DNA of 58,371 nt from Parabacteroides sp. (lineage in GTDB: Bacteria > Bacteroidota > Bacteroidia > Bacteroidales > Tannerellaceae). This document shows positions 25,345-34,912 of the stretch, piece by piece. The translations under genes were made by a program, and so were the position numbers. Positions within the stretch are counted from its first letter, which is position 1; each line of letters begins with the position of its first letter. Below the pieces are notes generated by a model. The model was not told where the DNA came from and did no database searches. It saw only the letters and a list, made by a program, of their open reading frames with translations. The DNA lies in contig JALFJR010000043.1 of the NCBI GenBank assembly GCA_022775005.1, positions 1 through 58,371 on the forward strand. The letters are read 5' to 3'.

Positions 25345-25894
25345 CTTCCATTCTTTTAAGTATCACATATAACTTTTTACGAATACGATGGAGGCGTACC
25401 TTTACATTGGTAGGCTTCTGTCCGGTGATCTCTGCCAACTCTTCGATCGTCTTCTGTTGCCAATAAAAAAGCAAGATCAAAGCCCGATCGTCAGCAGGCA
25501 ACAGACCTAAAGCAGTCTCCAAATGGGCAAGCCTTGCTTTATCACTACCTTGCCCCATCCATTGCTCTACATCCTCCTCAATAACTTGTTCGATCACAAA
25601 CTCATCAATAGGAAGGTACTCTTGCCTTCTGCGACGAGTAGCAGAGATTGCCAAATTGTAAGCGATCCGATACAACCATGTAGAGAAACTGCTTTCCTGT
25701 CTAAAGTCGGAGAGATGTGCAAACACCTTCAACCAAGTGTCTTGTGTCAGCTCTTCCGCCTCCTCCCGGTTTTGGACAATGCGATTAACCAGCGCAAAAA
25801 TCGACTGACTATATCGATCTACCAAACAGGCAAAACAGGCTTCATCGCCTGCTTGCACACGCTGAATGTAATATGTATCACTGTACAACTCCAT
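25337..25894 (-). CDS. ECF RNA polymerase sigma factor
   Basis: A 185-residue sigma-70 family protein with only regions 2 and 4. Region 2 shows FACLVDRYSQSIFALVNRI, EEAEELTQDTWLKVF and FSTWLYRIAYNLAIS; region 4 shows LGLLPADDRALILLFYWQQKT and the HTH GQKPTNVKVRLHRIRKKL. It directs polymerase to a small regulon, likely including its own operon. A -7-like box TACTTTTG (CAAAAGTA at 25944-25951) lies 49 bp upstream. The next gene overlaps by 8 bp. Confidence 0.95.
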   Translation of the reverse strand: MELYSDTYYIQRVQAGDEACFACLVDRYSQSIFALVNRIVQNREEAEELTQDTWLKVFAHLSDFRQESSFSTWLYRIAYNLAISATRRRRQEYLPIDEFVIEQVIEEDVEQWMGQGSDKARLAHLETALGLLPADDRALILLFYWQQKTIEELAEITGQKPTNVKVRLHRIRKKLYVILKRMEDE

Positions 25895-25943
25895 TGTACC
25901 CTATTGACGCAAACCCGAACAATAGGTTACAGCATCTTGCCAA

Positions 25944-25951
25944 CAAAAGTA
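25944..25951 (-). promoter_or_regulatory. -7 promoter box of the ECF sigma operon
   Basis: TACTTTTG on the minus strand, 49 bp ahead of the sigma gene start. The nearest TTG is only 16 bp further upstream, short of the usual 19-21. Confidence 0.4.
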
Positions 25952-26043
25952 CAATAATTTTTCTTTCAACCACATGTAACCTTCTTTCATACCCTGCGTC
26001 AAAAGAACAAAACAAGAATAGTAACTTAAAACAATGTACAATT

Positions 26044-26439
26044 ATGATGGATTTTATTACGATCCCCTTAGTCGTCGGGATCATTTGCGCAGGGATTTAT
26101 GGACTGTTTGAATTATTTGTTCGCAAGAAAGAGCGGTTGGCCATTATCGAGAAGATCAGTAACAATTTAGATGCTTCAGCCTTTGAAGGGAAATTAGGCT
26201 TACCTAACTACATGAGCCGCCTCTCGTTTAGTGCCCTGAAAGTAGGCTGTCTGTTGGCCGGTATCGGTTTAGGGTTGATGATCGGCTTCTTCATTAATTT
26301 AGGTATGAGAAATATGTACTACCAGGAGCACCAATTTACTGAAATGGCGTTTGGTGCATCGGTACTTCTGTTTGGTGGTATTGGCCTAATTGTGGCTTTC
26401 ATCATTGAGTTGAAATTAAACAAAGACAAGAAAGCTTGA
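26044..26439 (+). CDS. DUF6249-like inner membrane protein
   Basis: From ATG 26044 (or 26047) the product is 130-131 residues: an N-terminal membrane helix (FITIPLVVGIICAGIYGLFELFVRKKER), a short soluble part, and two further helices in the second half (VGCLLAGIGLGLMIGFFI, ASVLLFGGIGLIVAFII). This fits the DUF6249 proteins often found beside ECF sigma/2-TM pairs in Bacteroidales, here divergently oriented from them. Its function is unknown. The upstream open frame back to 25873 runs through the sigma promoter and is not part of it. Confidence 0.8.
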   Translation: MMDFITIPLVVGIICAGIYGLFELFVRKKERLAIIEKISNNLDASAFEGKLGLPNYMSRLSFSALKVGCLLAGIGLGLMIGFFINLGMRNMYYQEHQFTEMAFGASVLLFGGIGLIVAFIIELKLNKDKKA

Positions 26440-26461
26440 AACAATGCGACGAGAGAGCACA

Positions 26462-26497
26462 AAAAAAGCGGTTCATCGAAAGGTGAATCGCTTTTTT
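26462..26497. terminator. Bidirectional terminator between DUF6249 gene and rplQ
   Basis: AAAAAAGCGGTTCA (26462-26475) pairs with TGAATCGCTTTTTT (26484-26497) over 14 positions, one of them G-U, with an 8-nt loop. The A and T runs give a U tract in both directions, so it ends both the rightward membrane protein gene and the leftward ribosomal superoperon. Confidence 0.85.
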
Positions 26498-26517
26498 ATA
26501 TCGGAAACTTAACTGTC

Positions 26518-27015
26518 TTACTCAGCAGCCTTCTCCTCTGCCGGTGCCTCTGTAGCAGGAGCTTCAGCAACAGGAGCCTCAGCAGCTGCAGCTGACTTCT
26601 TGCGAGAACGTCTTGTCTTCGGAGCCTTCTTAGCTGCAGTATCCTTCATCATGTTCTCATCGTAGTCAACCAACTCAATGAAGCACATAGATGCGTTATC
26701 GCCAAGACGATTACCCGTCTTGATGATACGAGTGTAACCACCCGGACGATCAGCGATCTTCTGAGAGATCTCCTTGAACAACTCAGTAACAGCATATTTA
26801 TCCTGCAAATAGCTGAATACCGTACGTCTTGAGTGAGTCGTATCCTCCTTTGACTTCGTGATCAGGGGTTCAACATACTTGCGGAGCGCCTTTGCTTTAG
26901 CTGTTGTCGTAAAGATTCTCTTATGCTTGATCAAAGAGCAAGCCATATTTGAAAGCATAGCGTCACGGTGAGTGTTTGTGCGACCCAAATGATTGATTTT
27001 CTTATTATGTCTCAT
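26518..27015 (-). CDS. rplQ: 50S ribosomal protein L17
   Basis: 165 residues. The core (1-120) is standard L17, starting [20 protein letters not shown]. The last 40 residues are an Ala/Pro/Glu low-complexity tail ([15 protein letters not shown]) that goes beyond the bacterial norm of about 120-130 but is usual for Bacteroidota. It is the last gene of the superoperon, 6 bp after rpoA, followed by the bidirectional terminator. Confidence 0.98.
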   Translation of the reverse strand: MRHNKKINHLGRTNTHRDAMLSNMACSLIKHKRIFTTTAKAKALRKYVEPLITKSKEDTTHSRRTVFSYLQDKYAVTELFKEISQKIADRPGGYTRIIKTGNRLGDNASMCFIELVDYDENMMKDTAAKKAPKTRRSRKKSAAAAEAPVAEAPATEAPAEEKAAE

Positions 27016-27021
27016 CGTTAC

Positions 27022-28014
27022 TTATTCTTTATCCAATTTATACTTACTGATATCCATACCGAATGAAAGGTTCAAGCTCTCCAACAACTCATCCAACTCC
27101 GTGAGAGATTTCTTACCGAAGTTCCGGAACTTCAACAAATCGTTTTTATTGAACTTAACCAACTCACCCAATGTCTCAACATCTGCGGCTTTTAAGCAAT
27201 TCAAAGCACGAACGGAAAGGTCCATATCAGCCAACTTGCTCTTAAGCAACTGACGCATATGAAGTACTTCCTCATCGAACTCTTCATTGCCTTCAGTATC
27301 TGCTGTCTCGATAGCAATCTTCTCATCTGAGAACAACATAAAATGATGAATCAGAATCTTGGCAGCCTCCTTCAACGCATCTTTCGGATGAATTGAGCCG
27401 TCAGTCGCTATCTCAAGAACCAATTTCTCGTAGTCCGTCTTCTGTTCAACGCGATAATTCTCTACCGTATATTTCACATTACGAATCGGGGTGAAGATAG
27501 AATCAATTGCAATCACGTTCACTTCTGCGAGAGGATCGCGATTCTCATCTGCAGGGATATAACCACGGCCCTTATTGATCGTCAACTCAATCGTAAAGCT
27601 TGCGGTAGGATCCAAGCGGCAAATCACCAAGTCCGGATTCAATACATCGAAACCAGACAGCTGTTTACCAATATCACCGGCTTTGAACACTTCCGAACCC
27701 GAAACGGCAATACTTACTTTCTCATTCTCCATGTCATCCACAACACGCTTGAAACGAACCTGCTTCAAGTTAAGGATAATGTTAGTTACATCCTCAATCA
27801 CACCGGGAATCGTACCAAATTCATGGTCAACACCGTCGATCTTGATAGAAGTAATTGCAAAACCTTCAAGAGATGACAAGAGAATACGGCGCAAAGCATT
27901 ACCTATTGTAATACCGTAGCCGGGCTCCAACGGACGAAATTCAAACTTTCCGAAGAAATTGTCCGCTTCCAACATTAATACTTTATCGGGTTTTTGAAAT
28001 GCTAATATCGCCAT
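27022..28014 (-). CDS. rpoA: RNA polymerase alpha subunit
   Basis: 330 residues from the ATG at 28014; three more codons upstream open only with TTG. The assembly domain begins [18 protein letters not shown] and includes [17 protein letters not shown]; the C-terminal domain ends with [19 protein letters not shown], used to contact UP elements and activators. It lies 12 bp after rpsD in the alpha part of the operon (rpsM-rpsK-rpsD-rpoA-rplQ). Confidence 0.98.
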   Translation of the reverse strand: MAILAFQKPDKVLMLEADNFFGKFEFRPLEPGYGITIGNALRRILLSSLEGFAITSIKIDGVDHEFGTIPGVIEDVTNIILNLKQVRFKRVVDDMENEKVSIAVSGSEVFKAGDIGKQLSGFDVLNPDLVICRLDPTASFTIELTINKGRGYIPADENRDPLAEVNVIAIDSIFTPIRNVKYTVENYRVEQKTDYEKLVLEIATDGSIHPKDALKEAAKILIHHFMLFSDEKIAIETADTEGNEEFDEEVLHMRQLLKSKLADMDLSVRALNCLKAADVETLGELVKFNKNDLLKFRNFGKKSLTELDELLESLNLSFGMDISKYKLDKE

Positions 28015-28026
28015 GGAAATCAATTA

Positions 28027-28632
28027 TTATTTAGAATACAATTCTACGATCAACTGCTCTTTGATGTTTTCAGGAATGTCAGCTCGCTCTGGCAAATGCA
28101 ATAATTTACCGCTCATAGAGTTCTGATCCCACTCAATCCAAGGATATTTACTGTGATTGAAACCTGACAAAGCATCAGCAACAACCTCCAAAGATTTAGA
28201 TCGCTCACGAACACCTACAATTTGACCGGGCTTAACAGAATAAGAGGGAATGTTAACCACAGAACCATCAACTGTGATGTGTCGGTGAGATACCAACTGA
28301 CGTGCTGCAGCTCTTGTCGGAGCAATGCCCAAACGGTAAACCACATTATCTAAGCGACCCTCTAATAACTGAAGCAGAACCACACCAGTAATACCCTTAG
28401 AACGAGAAGCCTTATCAAATAAATTTCTAAATTGCTTCTCTAAAACTCCATAAGTGTATTTAGCTTTTTGCTTCTCACGGAGCTGAATGCCATACTCAGA
28501 GGTCTTTCTCTTTCTGGAGTTACCATGCTGTCCAGGAGGATAGTTTTTCTTCGAAAGAACTTTATCCGCCCCGAATATTGCCTCGCCAAACTTACGGGCA
28601 ATTCTTGTTTTAGGTCCAGTATATCTTGCCAT
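28027..28632 (-). CDS. rpsD: 30S ribosomal protein S4
   Basis: 201 residues, starting [20 protein letters not shown], with the S4 RNA-binding fold [21 protein letters not shown] primary 16S rRNA binder and, in many bacteria, the translational repressor of its own operon. Its gene is preceded by an unusually long 120-bp gap with a strong stem, which fits autoregulation here. Confidence 0.98.
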   Translation of the reverse strand: MARYTGPKTRIARKFGEAIFGADKVLSKKNYPPGQHGNSRKRKTSEYGIQLREKQKAKYTYGVLEKQFRNLFDKASRSKGITGVVLLQLLEGRLDNVVYRLGIAPTRAAARQLVSHRHITVDGSVVNIPSYSVKPGQIVGVRERSKSLEVVADALSGFNHSKYPWIEWDQNSMSGKLLHLPERADIPENIKEQLIVELYSK

Positions 28633-28658
28633 TTTTTTATTAGTTTAAAAGTTCTGAT

Positions 28659-28731
28659 GAATCTGGAATCGTGCAGCCGCGATCACAGAGAGGGTAAGGT
28701 CAATATGCAATCTATTCACAATTCCGGATTC
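28659..28731 (-). promoter_or_regulatory. Structured rpsD leader, candidate S4-responsive element
   Basis: In the rpsK-rpsD gap, minus-strand RNA can form a 15-bp stem from CACAATTCCGGATTC (28717-28731) and GAATCTGGAATCGTG (28659-28673) with one mismatch and one wobble, closing a 43-nt inner region, 27 bp before the rpsD start. A -7-like TATATTTG (CAAATATA at 28731-28738) touches its 5' edge. A ribosomal leader class upstream of rpsD has been proposed for Bacteroidia; I believe this is such a case. Confidence 0.6.
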
Positions 28732-28752
28732 AAATATAAAACTATAGATTAA

Positions 28753-29142
28753 TTATACTCTTCTCTTTTTCGGAGGACGACAACCGTTATGAGGAAGCGG
28801 AGTAACATCAATAATCTCAGTCACCTCGATACCAGCACCATGGATTGTTCTGATAGCAGACTCGCGACCATTACCCGGTCCCTTGACGTACACTTTTACT
28901 TTTCTTAATCCAAGATCATAAGCTACCTTAGCACAATCCTGAGCAGCCATCTGAGCTGCATACGGAGTATTCTTCTTAGAGCTTCTGAAACCCATCTTGC
29001 CAGCTGAAGACCAACTGATAACTTGTCCCTCGCTATTCGCTAATGAAACAATGATGTTATTAAAAGAAGAATGAATATGTGCTTGACCAAAAGCGTCAAC
29101 CTTTACGTTTCTCTTCTTTGCTGCGACTGTTTTCTTTGCCAT
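28753..29142 (-). CDS. rpsK: 30S ribosomal protein S11
   Basis: 129 residues, with the family core [20 protein letters not shown] and the C-terminal [18 protein letters not shown]. It forms part of the 30S platform near the E site. It lies 11 bp after rpsM and is separated from rpsD by the structured leader. Confidence 0.98.
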   Translation of the reverse strand: MAKKTVAAKKRNVKVDAFGQAHIHSSFNNIIVSLANSEGQVISWSSAGKMGFRSSKKNTPYAAQMAAQDCAKVAYDLGLRKVKVYVKGPGNGRESAIRTIHGAGIEVTEIIDVTPLPHNGCRPPKKRRV

Positions 29143-29153
29143 ATTAACTCTTA

Positions 29154-29534
29154 TTATTTAGTAGCTTTTTTCTTATTTGCAACAGTTTTCTTCTTACCCT
29201 TACGAGTACGAGCATTGTTCTTTGTACTCTGACCTCTCAAGGGTAAACCCAAACGGTGACGAACACCTCTGTAGCAACCAATATCCATCAAACGCTTGAT
29301 GTTAAGCTGTACCTCTGAACGAAGGTCACCCTCCACTTTGTATTCAGCGCCAATGATCTCACGAACTTTCGCAGCCTGATCGTCTGTCCAATCTTGAACC
29401 TTAATATCGCGATCAACGCCTGCTTTATCTAATATGGATTTTGCCGCACTACGACCGATACCAAAAATATAGGTCAAAGCGATCTCTCCTCTTTTATTTT
29501 GTGGCAAGTCTACACCAACTATTCTTATAGCCAT
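29154..29534 (-). CDS. rpsM: 30S ribosomal protein S13
   Basis: 126 residues, starting [20 protein letters not shown] and containing the helix-two-turn-helix [14 protein letters not shown], with the basic C-terminal tail [19 protein letters not shown] that contacts the P-site tRNA. It follows rpmJ in the usual infA-rpmJ-rpsM order. Confidence 0.98.
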   Translation of the reverse strand: MAIRIVGVDLPQNKRGEIALTYIFGIGRSAAKSILDKAGVDRDIKVQDWTDDQAAKVREIIGAEYKVEGDLRSEVQLNIKRLMDIGCYRGVRHRLGLPLRGQSTKNNARTRKGKKKTVANKKKATK

Positions 29535-29569
29535 ATTACTTACTTAATATTTTCTGCAAAAATAATAAA

Positions 29570-29686
29570 TTATCCTTGACGTTGTTTATACTTAGGATTT
29601 TTCTTGTTAATTACATACAAGCGCCCTTTTCTTCTGACAATTTTACACTCAGGTGTGCGCTTCTTTAAAGATGCTCTTACTTTCAT
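29570..29686 (-). CDS. rpmJ: 50S ribosomal protein L36, zinc-free form
   Basis: A 38-residue protein, [20 protein letters not shown] then [18 protein letters not shown]. It keeps only one cysteine (C14) where the zinc-binding form has three Cys and one His, so it is the C-minus type that does not need zinc. Position between infA and rpsM is the standard one. Confidence 0.97.
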   Translation of the reverse strand: MKVRASLKKRTPECKIVRRKGRLYVINKKNPKYKQRQG

Positions 29687-29699
29687 ATCGTGTTATATT

Positions 29700-29918
29700 T
29701 TATTTGTATCTAAAAGCAATTCTACCTTTCGATAGATCATAAGGAGACATTTCGACTCTTACCTTATCTCCCGGAAGAATCTTTATATAATGCATACGCA
29801 TCTTCCCGGAAATATGAGCTGTAATCTCATGTCCATTCTCCAATTCAACACGGAACATCGCATTAGACAATGCCTCTACGATTACTCCATCTTTCTCAAT
29901 TGCTGCCTGTTTAGCCAT
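29700..29918 (-). CDS. infA: Translation initiation factor IF-1
   Basis: 72 residues, an S1-like OB fold with [19 protein letters not shown] and [20 protein letters not shown], fully typical. It binds the A site of the 30S subunit during initiation. The gene sits 12 bp after map and 13 bp before rpmJ. Confidence 0.98.
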   Translation of the reverse strand: MAKQAAIEKDGVIVEALSNAMFRVELENGHEITAHISGKMRMHYIKILPGDKVRVEMSPYDLSKGRIAFRYK

Positions 29919-29930
29919 ACTAAAATCTAA

Positions 29931-30716
29931 TTAAATCGCTCTGTCTCCAAGTACTTCCTCTATATAAGCAAACGAAGATAAAATCTGCGGACCATCCGGA
30001 CGTATTGCAATACAATGCTCAAAATGGGCTGAAGGCTTACGATCCTTTGTACGAACCGTCCAACCATCACGCTCAAAAACGACATTCTTGCTTCCCATGT
30101 TGATCATCGGTTCAATACAGATGCACATACCGCTACGCATCAATGCTCCACAACCTCTACGTCCATAATTGGGCACCTCAGGCTCCTCATGCATTTTTCG
30201 ACCAATACCATGCCCCACAAGTTCTCTCACCACAGAATAGTTATGAGACTCACAATAGGACTGAACTGCATTACTGATATCTCCGATACGATGACCCTCT
30301 ACTGCACATTGGATGCCCAAATACAAAGACTCTTTTGTCGTCTTTAGTAATTTAAGCACGTCAGAAGCTACCTCTCCTACACAAAAAGTATATGCAGAAT
30401 CACCTGTAAAACCATTTAGTGTCGTACCACAATCTACCGAGATAACATCCCCCTCTTTAAGAATCACTTTTGAGGAAGGAATGCCATGAACAACTTGTTC
30501 ATTGACAGACGCACAAATGGAATTTGGGAAACCTCCATAGCCCAAGAAAGCCGGGGTCGCACCATGATCACGGATAAATGTCTCGGCTATCTTATCAAGC
30601 TGTAGCGTAGAAATTCCAGGAGCAATATGCTTAGCTAATTCTCCAAGCGTTTTGCCCACCAGTTGATTCGCATCACGCATCAACTCGATTTCTTCATCTG
30701 TTTTTAAATAGATCAT
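29931..30716 (-). CDS. map: Methionine aminopeptidase type I
   Basis: 261 residues; removes the initiator methionine from new proteins. The metal-binding residues stand in DCGTTLNGFTGDSAYTF (two Asp), the His in GHGIGRKMHEEPEVPNYG and the Glu in CIEPMINMGS plus the last-strand Glu. No extra N-terminal zinc finger. It directly follows secY (5-bp gap); there is no adk gene between them, as is usual in Bacteroidota. Confidence 0.98.
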   Translation of the reverse strand: MIYLKTDEEIELMRDANQLVGKTLGELAKHIAPGISTLQLDKIAETFIRDHGATPAFLGYGGFPNSICASVNEQVVHGIPSSKVILKEGDVISVDCGTTLNGFTGDSAYTFCVGEVASDVLKLLKTTKESLYLGIQCAVEGHRIGDISNAVQSYCESHNYSVVRELVGHGIGRKMHEEPEVPNYGRRGCGALMRSGMCICIEPMINMGSKNVVFERDGWTVRTKDRKPSAHFEHCIAIRPDGPQILSSFAYIEEVLGDRAI

Positions 30717-30721
30717 CGTCT

Positions 30722-32059
30722 TTAATAAGCTCCTGCAGCCGAACGACCTTTAATTCTACCTGACTTCAACAAACCATCATAATGACGCATCAGCAGGTGA
30801 CTTTCAACTTGCTGTAGCGTGTCGAGCACTACACCAACCAAAATCAACAAGGAAGTACCACCAAAGAATTGGGAGAACTCCATGCTAACACCAGCCATAC
30901 GTGCAAATGCGGGCAAAATTGCCACAATCGCCAAGAAAAATGCACCCGGCAAAGTAATGCGATCCATAATGGCATCCAAATACTCTTTAGTATTATTTCC
31001 AGGTTTTACGCCTGGAATAAAACCATTATTGCGCTTGAGATCGTCAGACATCTGAGTTGGATTAATTGTAATCGCCGTATAGAAATACGTGAAAACAATA
31101 ATCAATACAGCAAAGACGAAATTATACCAAAAGCCGGAATTATCCATGAAAGCAGCCCAGAAGCCACTCTGATCACCTTGATTAGAGAAACCTACGATAG
31201 AAATAGGAATAAACATAATCGCCTGTGCGAAAATGATAGGCATCACATTCGCAGCATTAACCTTTAAGGGAATATACTGACGGGCACCACCATACTGCTT
31301 ATTGCCAATAATTCTTTTCGCATACTGAACGGGGACTCTGCGAGTTCCTTGCACTAACAAAATAGCCCCAGCTATTACTAATAAAAGGAATAACATCTCG
31401 ATCAAGAACATCACCAAACCACCTGTTTTCTCACTTGTTCGAGAGACAAACTCTTGGAACAAAGAATGAGGTAAACGGGCAATGATACCAATCAAGATGA
31501 TAAAGGAAATACCATTTCCTATGCCTTTATCCGTAATTCGCTCACCAAGCCATAAGATAAACATGCTACCCGCAGCCAAAATCACAGCTGAAGAAATTGT
31601 AAACCAGATACCACCAGGCAATGAAGCGCCCACAGCTCTCAATTGTACACTCAGGTTAACCAAATAGGTAGGACCTTGGAACAATAAAATAGCCACGGTT
31701 AAATAACGCGTCCACTGGTTTATCTTTCTTCTACCACTCTCACCCTCTCTTTGCAGCTTCTGAAAAGAGGGGACAGCAATAGCCATCAGCTGCATCACAA
31801 TAGATGCGGAGATGTAAGGCATAATTCCTAATGCAAAAATAGACGCATTAGAAAAAGCACCGCCGGAGAACATATCCAACAAGGCAAGCAATCCGCCTCT
31901 TGTCTGCTCTTGCAAAGCAGTCAATGCCTTCGGATCAATACCTGGAAGAACAACGAAAGTACCAAAACGGTAAATCATCACTAACAAAAGAGTAGTGAGG
32001 ATCCGATTTCTCAGATCCTCAATCTTCCAAATATTCTTTATTGTTTCAACAGCACTCAT
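30722..32059 (-). CDS. secY: Protein translocase subunit SecY
   Basis: 445 residues with ten membrane helices, the main channel of the Sec translocon. Family segments seen include LNPQ-like region GIMPYISASIVMQLM, the cytosolic loop GNKQYGGARQYIPLKVNAANVMPIIFA, and FIPGVKPGNNTKEYLD. It lies 3 bp after rplO. Confidence 0.98.
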   Translation of the reverse strand: MSAVETIKNIWKIEDLRNRILTTLLLVMIYRFGTFVVLPGIDPKALTALQEQTRGGLLALLDMFSGGAFSNASIFALGIMPYISASIVMQLMAIAVPSFQKLQREGESGRRKINQWTRYLTVAILLFQGPTYLVNLSVQLRAVGASLPGGIWFTISSAVILAAGSMFILWLGERITDKGIGNGISFIILIGIIARLPHSLFQEFVSRTSEKTGGLVMFLIEMLFLLLVIAGAILLVQGTRRVPVQYAKRIIGNKQYGGARQYIPLKVNAANVMPIIFAQAIMFIPISIVGFSNQGDQSGFWAAFMDNSGFWYNFVFAVLIIVFTYFYTAITINPTQMSDDLKRNNGFIPGVKPGNNTKEYLDAIMDRITLPGAFFLAIVAILPAFARMAGVSMEFSQFFGGTSLLILVGVVLDTLQQVESHLLMRHYDGLLKSGRIKGRSAAGAY

Positions 32060-32062
32060 AGC

Positions 32063-32509
32063 TTAGAGTTTAACAACAGTTCCACCTACAGCTTGGATGG
32101 CAGCCTCTGCTGATTTAGAGAATGCATGAGCTTCAACCTCCAATTTTGCAGTTAAAGCACCTTTACCAAGAACCTTAACCAACTGAGAAGAAGAGATGAA
32201 ACCTGCCTCCTGAAGTTCGCTGAGACCGATCTTGCTCAAACCTTTAGCCTCAGACAACTTCTGCAAAGTCTCAATATTGATTGCCTTATACTCTACACGA
32301 TTAATATTCTTGAAACCAAATTTAGGTAAGCGTCTCTGGATAGGCATCTGACCACCCTCGAAACCGATCTTATTCTTATAACCAGATCTTGATTTCGCAC
32401 CTTTGTGACCTCTCGTTGAAGTTCCACCTAATCCAGAACCCGGACCACGACCAATTCTCTTTCTGGTCTTAGTAGAACCCTCAGCCGGTCTTAAATTTGA
32501 TAAATTCAT
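32063..32509 (-). CDS. rplO: 50S ribosomal protein L15
   Basis: 148 residues with the Gly/Arg-rich N-terminal tail (RIGRGPGSGLGGTSTRGHKG) that threads into 23S rRNA and the later GFEGGQMPIQRRLPKFGF. It lies between rpmD (26 bp) and secY (3 bp). Confidence 0.98.
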   Translation of the reverse strand: MNLSNLRPAEGSTKTRKRIGRGPGSGLGGTSTRGHKGAKSRSGYKNKIGFEGGQMPIQRRLPKFGFKNINRVEYKAINIETLQKLSEAKGLSKIGLSELQEAGFISSSQLVKVLGKGALTAKLEVEAHAFSKSAEAAIQAVGGTVVKL

Positions 32510-32535
32510 ATCTTATAATATTATTCGATCAATGA

Positions 32536-32712
32536 TTATTTAACTACAGAAACCAAATGTTTCACCTTCTCAACCATACCCAAAATAGCCGGGGTAGCCT
32601 CATGCTCTACGACTTGGTTAATCTTACGCAAGCCCAGTGCATCCAAGGTTCTCTTCTGGTCTTTCGGGCACTTAATTCTACTCTTTACCTGTTGTACTTT
32701 GATAGTTGCCAT
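32536..32712 (-). CDS. rpmD: 50S ribosomal protein L30
   Basis: A 58-residue protein starting MATIKVQQVKSRIKCPKDQK, with TLDALGLRKINQVVEHEATP and a C-terminal VKHLVSVVK. This short bacterial L30 sits in its normal place between rpsE (17-bp gap) and rplO. Confidence 0.97.
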   Translation of the reverse strand: MATIKVQQVKSRIKCPKDQKRTLDALGLRKINQVVEHEATPAILGMVEKVKHLVSVVK

Positions 32713-32729
32713 AAAATCATCCTCCCTAA

Positions 32730-33248
32730 TTAACCTTTAAAAACTTTCTCCACAGCGATGCCTCTATTCTGAGCTACATCGAACGGGCCTCTCAACTCGC
32801 CCAAAGCGGCAATAGTAGCCTTCACCAAGTTATGAGGGTTAGAAGAACCCTTAGACTTAGCCAAGACGTCAGTGATACCTACGCTCTCCAAAACGGCACG
32901 CATTGCACCGCCCGCCTTAACACCAGTACCGTGAGATGCCGGTTTGATTAGCACCTTAGCACCACCAAACTTAGCAATCTGCTCGTGAGGAATAGTTCCT
33001 TTGTGAACAGGCACCTTAATCAAATTCTTCTTAGCAGCCTCAACACCTTTTGCGATAGCAGTAGTCACCTCACTGGCCTTACCCAAGCCGTAGCCAACCA
33101 CGCCATCCTCGTTACCTACTACAACAATAGCGGCAAAGCTGAACGTACGTCCACCTTTAGTGACCTTGGTTACACGATTAATCGCAACCAGTCTGTCCTT
33201 CAACTCTAAGTCGTTGGTTGATTTTACTCTATTATTTGCCATCTTCAT
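32730..33248 (-). CDS. rpsE: 30S ribosomal protein S5
   Basis: 172 residues. The double-stranded-RNA-binding part ([19 protein letters not shown]) and the C-terminal [17 protein letters not shown] and [15 protein letters not shown] are typical. Two ATGs are possible, 33248 (overlapping the rplR stop by one base, TAATG) and 33242 (MANNRVKS); the second gives the more usual N-terminus. Confidence 0.97.
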   Translation of the reverse strand: MKMANNRVKSTNDLELKDRLVAINRVTKVTKGGRTFSFAAIVVVGNEDGVVGYGLGKASEVTTAIAKGVEAAKKNLIKVPVHKGTIPHEQIAKFGGAKVLIKPASHGTGVKAGGAMRAVLESVGITDVLAKSKGSSNPHNLVKATIAALGELRGPFDVAQNRGIAVEKVFKG

Positions 33249-33592
33249 TAAAATTTAAGGCCGCCGTTACGTGCAGCATCTGCTAATTCTTTAATTCTTC
33301 CGTGATACAAGTAACCGTTACGATCGAATACAACTGCTTGTACACCGGCTTCTTGCGCATTCTTGGCGATCATCTCACCAACCTTAGCTGCGATCTCCTT
33401 CTTCGGAGCCTTCAACTCCAATTTCAGAGAAGAAGCAGCAGCTAAAGTCTTTCCTATAGTATCATCGATAACCTGTGCATAGATCTGCTTATTACTTCTA
33501 AACACAGAGAGGCGCGGACGCTCCGCAGTACCGGAAATCTTACCACGTACACCCGCTTTTATTTTTAATCTTCTTTCTAACTTCGTTGTCAT
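33248..33592 (-). CDS. rplR: 50S ribosomal protein L18
   Basis: 114 residues, starting [20 protein letters not shown], with [20 protein letters not shown] and the final [20 protein letters not shown]. It carries 5S rRNA to the large subunit. It ends by overlap with the rpsE start. Confidence 0.98.
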   Translation of the reverse strand: MTTKLERRLKIKAGVRGKISGTAERPRLSVFRSNKQIYAQVIDDTIGKTLAAASSLKLELKAPKKEIAAKVGEMIAKNAQEAGVQAVVFDRNGYLYHGRIKELADAARNGGLKF

Positions 33593-33613
33593 GATAATTT
33601 CAGTTTACGTAGA

Positions 33614-34165
33614 TTACTTACCTGCTGACTTACCAGACTTTCTGCGAATCTCCTCACCAACAAACTTAATACCCTTACCTTTATAAGGCTCCGGCATTCT
33701 GAATGAGCGGATCTTAGCACAAATCTGACCTAACAATTGCTTATCAGCTGACTCAAGGATAATAAGCGGATTCTTATTTCTCTCAGACTTCGTCTCTACC
33801 TTTACCTCCTTGGGCAATTGCAAGTAGATGTTGTGCGTATAGCCTAAAGAGAGATCCAACAACTGGCCCGTGTTAGACACACGATAACCGACACCAACCA
33901 ACTCGAGTTCTTTCTTGTAACCCTCAGAGCAACCAACAACCATGTTGTTGATCAAAGCACGATATAAACCATGCATTGCGCGGTGATTCTTATCGTCAGT
34001 CGGACGAGTCAAATGAATAACTCCATCTTCCAACGCAACGTTGATATCAGGATTAATTTCCTGTACAAGCTCACCCTTCGGACCCTTTACGGTTACAACA
34101 TTATCCTTAATGGTAACTGTTACACCGGCCGGCACATGAATTGGCAATTTTCCTATTCTTGACAT
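33614..34165 (-). CDS. rplF: 50S ribosomal protein L6
   Basis: 183 residues, two similar alpha/beta domains; starts MSRIGKLPIHVPAGVTVTIK and ends with PEPYKGKGIKFVGEEIRRK, the segment that contacts the sarcin-ricin loop region. It lies 16 bp after rpsH. Confidence 0.98.
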   Translation of the reverse strand: MSRIGKLPIHVPAGVTVTIKDNVVTVKGPKGELVQEINPDINVALEDGVIHLTRPTDDKNHRAMHGLYRALINNMVVGCSEGYKKELELVGVGYRVSNTGQLLDLSLGYTHNIYLQLPKEVKVETKSERNKNPLIILESADKQLLGQICAKIRSFRMPEPYKGKGIKFVGEEIRRKSGKSAGK

Positions 34166-34181
34166 TCTTCTATCCTCCTAA

Positions 34182-34577
34182 TTAATAAACATAACATAAT
34201 ACCTCACCACCAATCTTCAGATCGCGAGCCTCTTTGTCTGTCATCACACCCTTAGAAGTAGAAAGAACAGCAATACCTAAACCGTTCAATACCCTCGGCA
34301 TGTCTTTGTAACCGGTGTACTTACGTAAACCTGGCGTAGAAACTCTCTCAAGTTTCTTAATCGCATTTACTTTGTTTACAAGGTCATACTTCAAGGCGAT
34401 CTTAATTGTGCCTTGAGGACCATCCTCTACAAACTTGAAATTTAGAATGTAGCCCTTGTCGAAAAGGATCTTAGTGATCTCTTTCTTTAAATTTGACGCT
34501 GGCACCTCAACTACTCTGTGCTTCGCTTTGATCGCATTACGCAATCTTGTCAAATAATCTGCAATAGGATCTGTCAT
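34182..34577 (-). CDS. rpsH: 30S ribosomal protein S8
   Basis: 131 residues, starting MTDPIADYLTRLRNAIKAKH, with the C-terminal STSKGVMTDKEARDLKIGGE and VLCYVY that binds 16S helix 21. In E. coli S8 represses the spc genes; whether it does here is not visible, but the 59-bp gap before it is longer than its neighbours. Confidence 0.98.
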   Translation of the reverse strand: MTDPIADYLTRLRNAIKAKHRVVEVPASNLKKEITKILFDKGYILNFKFVEDGPQGTIKIALKYDLVNKVNAIKKLERVSTPGLRKYTGYKDMPRVLNGLGIAVLSTSKGVMTDKEARDLKIGGEVLCYVY

Positions 34578-34636
34578 ATATATGAATAATTAAATTGATC
34601 CGGACCACCCGGACAATATTTAAACAAAAATTTCGC

Positions 34637-34906
34637 TTACCAACTTGCCTTCTTTACACCCGGGATCAAACCATTAGATGCCATTTCACGGAATTGGATA
34701 CGAGAAATGCCGAACTGGCGCATGTAACCTTTCGGACGGCCTGTAATTTTGCAACGATTGTGCAAACGTACAGGAGAAGCATTCTTTGGCAGAGCCTGCA
34801 ATGCATCATAATCGCCCTCAGCTTTCAGTTGCGCTCTCTTAGCCGCATACTTTGCTACAAGCTTTGCTCTTTTGACCTCACGGGCCTTCATTGATTCCTT
34901 AGCCAT
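34637..34906 (-). CDS. rpsN: 30S ribosomal protein S14, zinc-free form
   Basis: 89 residues, starting [20 protein letters not shown], with [20 protein letters not shown] and the C-terminal [22 protein letters not shown]. Only one Cys is present in place of the two CxxC pairs of the short form, so this is the longer zinc-independent type. Confidence 0.98.
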   Translation of the reverse strand: MAKESMKAREVKRAKLVAKYAAKRAQLKAEGDYDALQALPKNASPVRLHNRCKITGRPKGYMRQFGISRIQFREMASNGLIPGVKKASW

Positions 34907-34912
34907 AACTAA

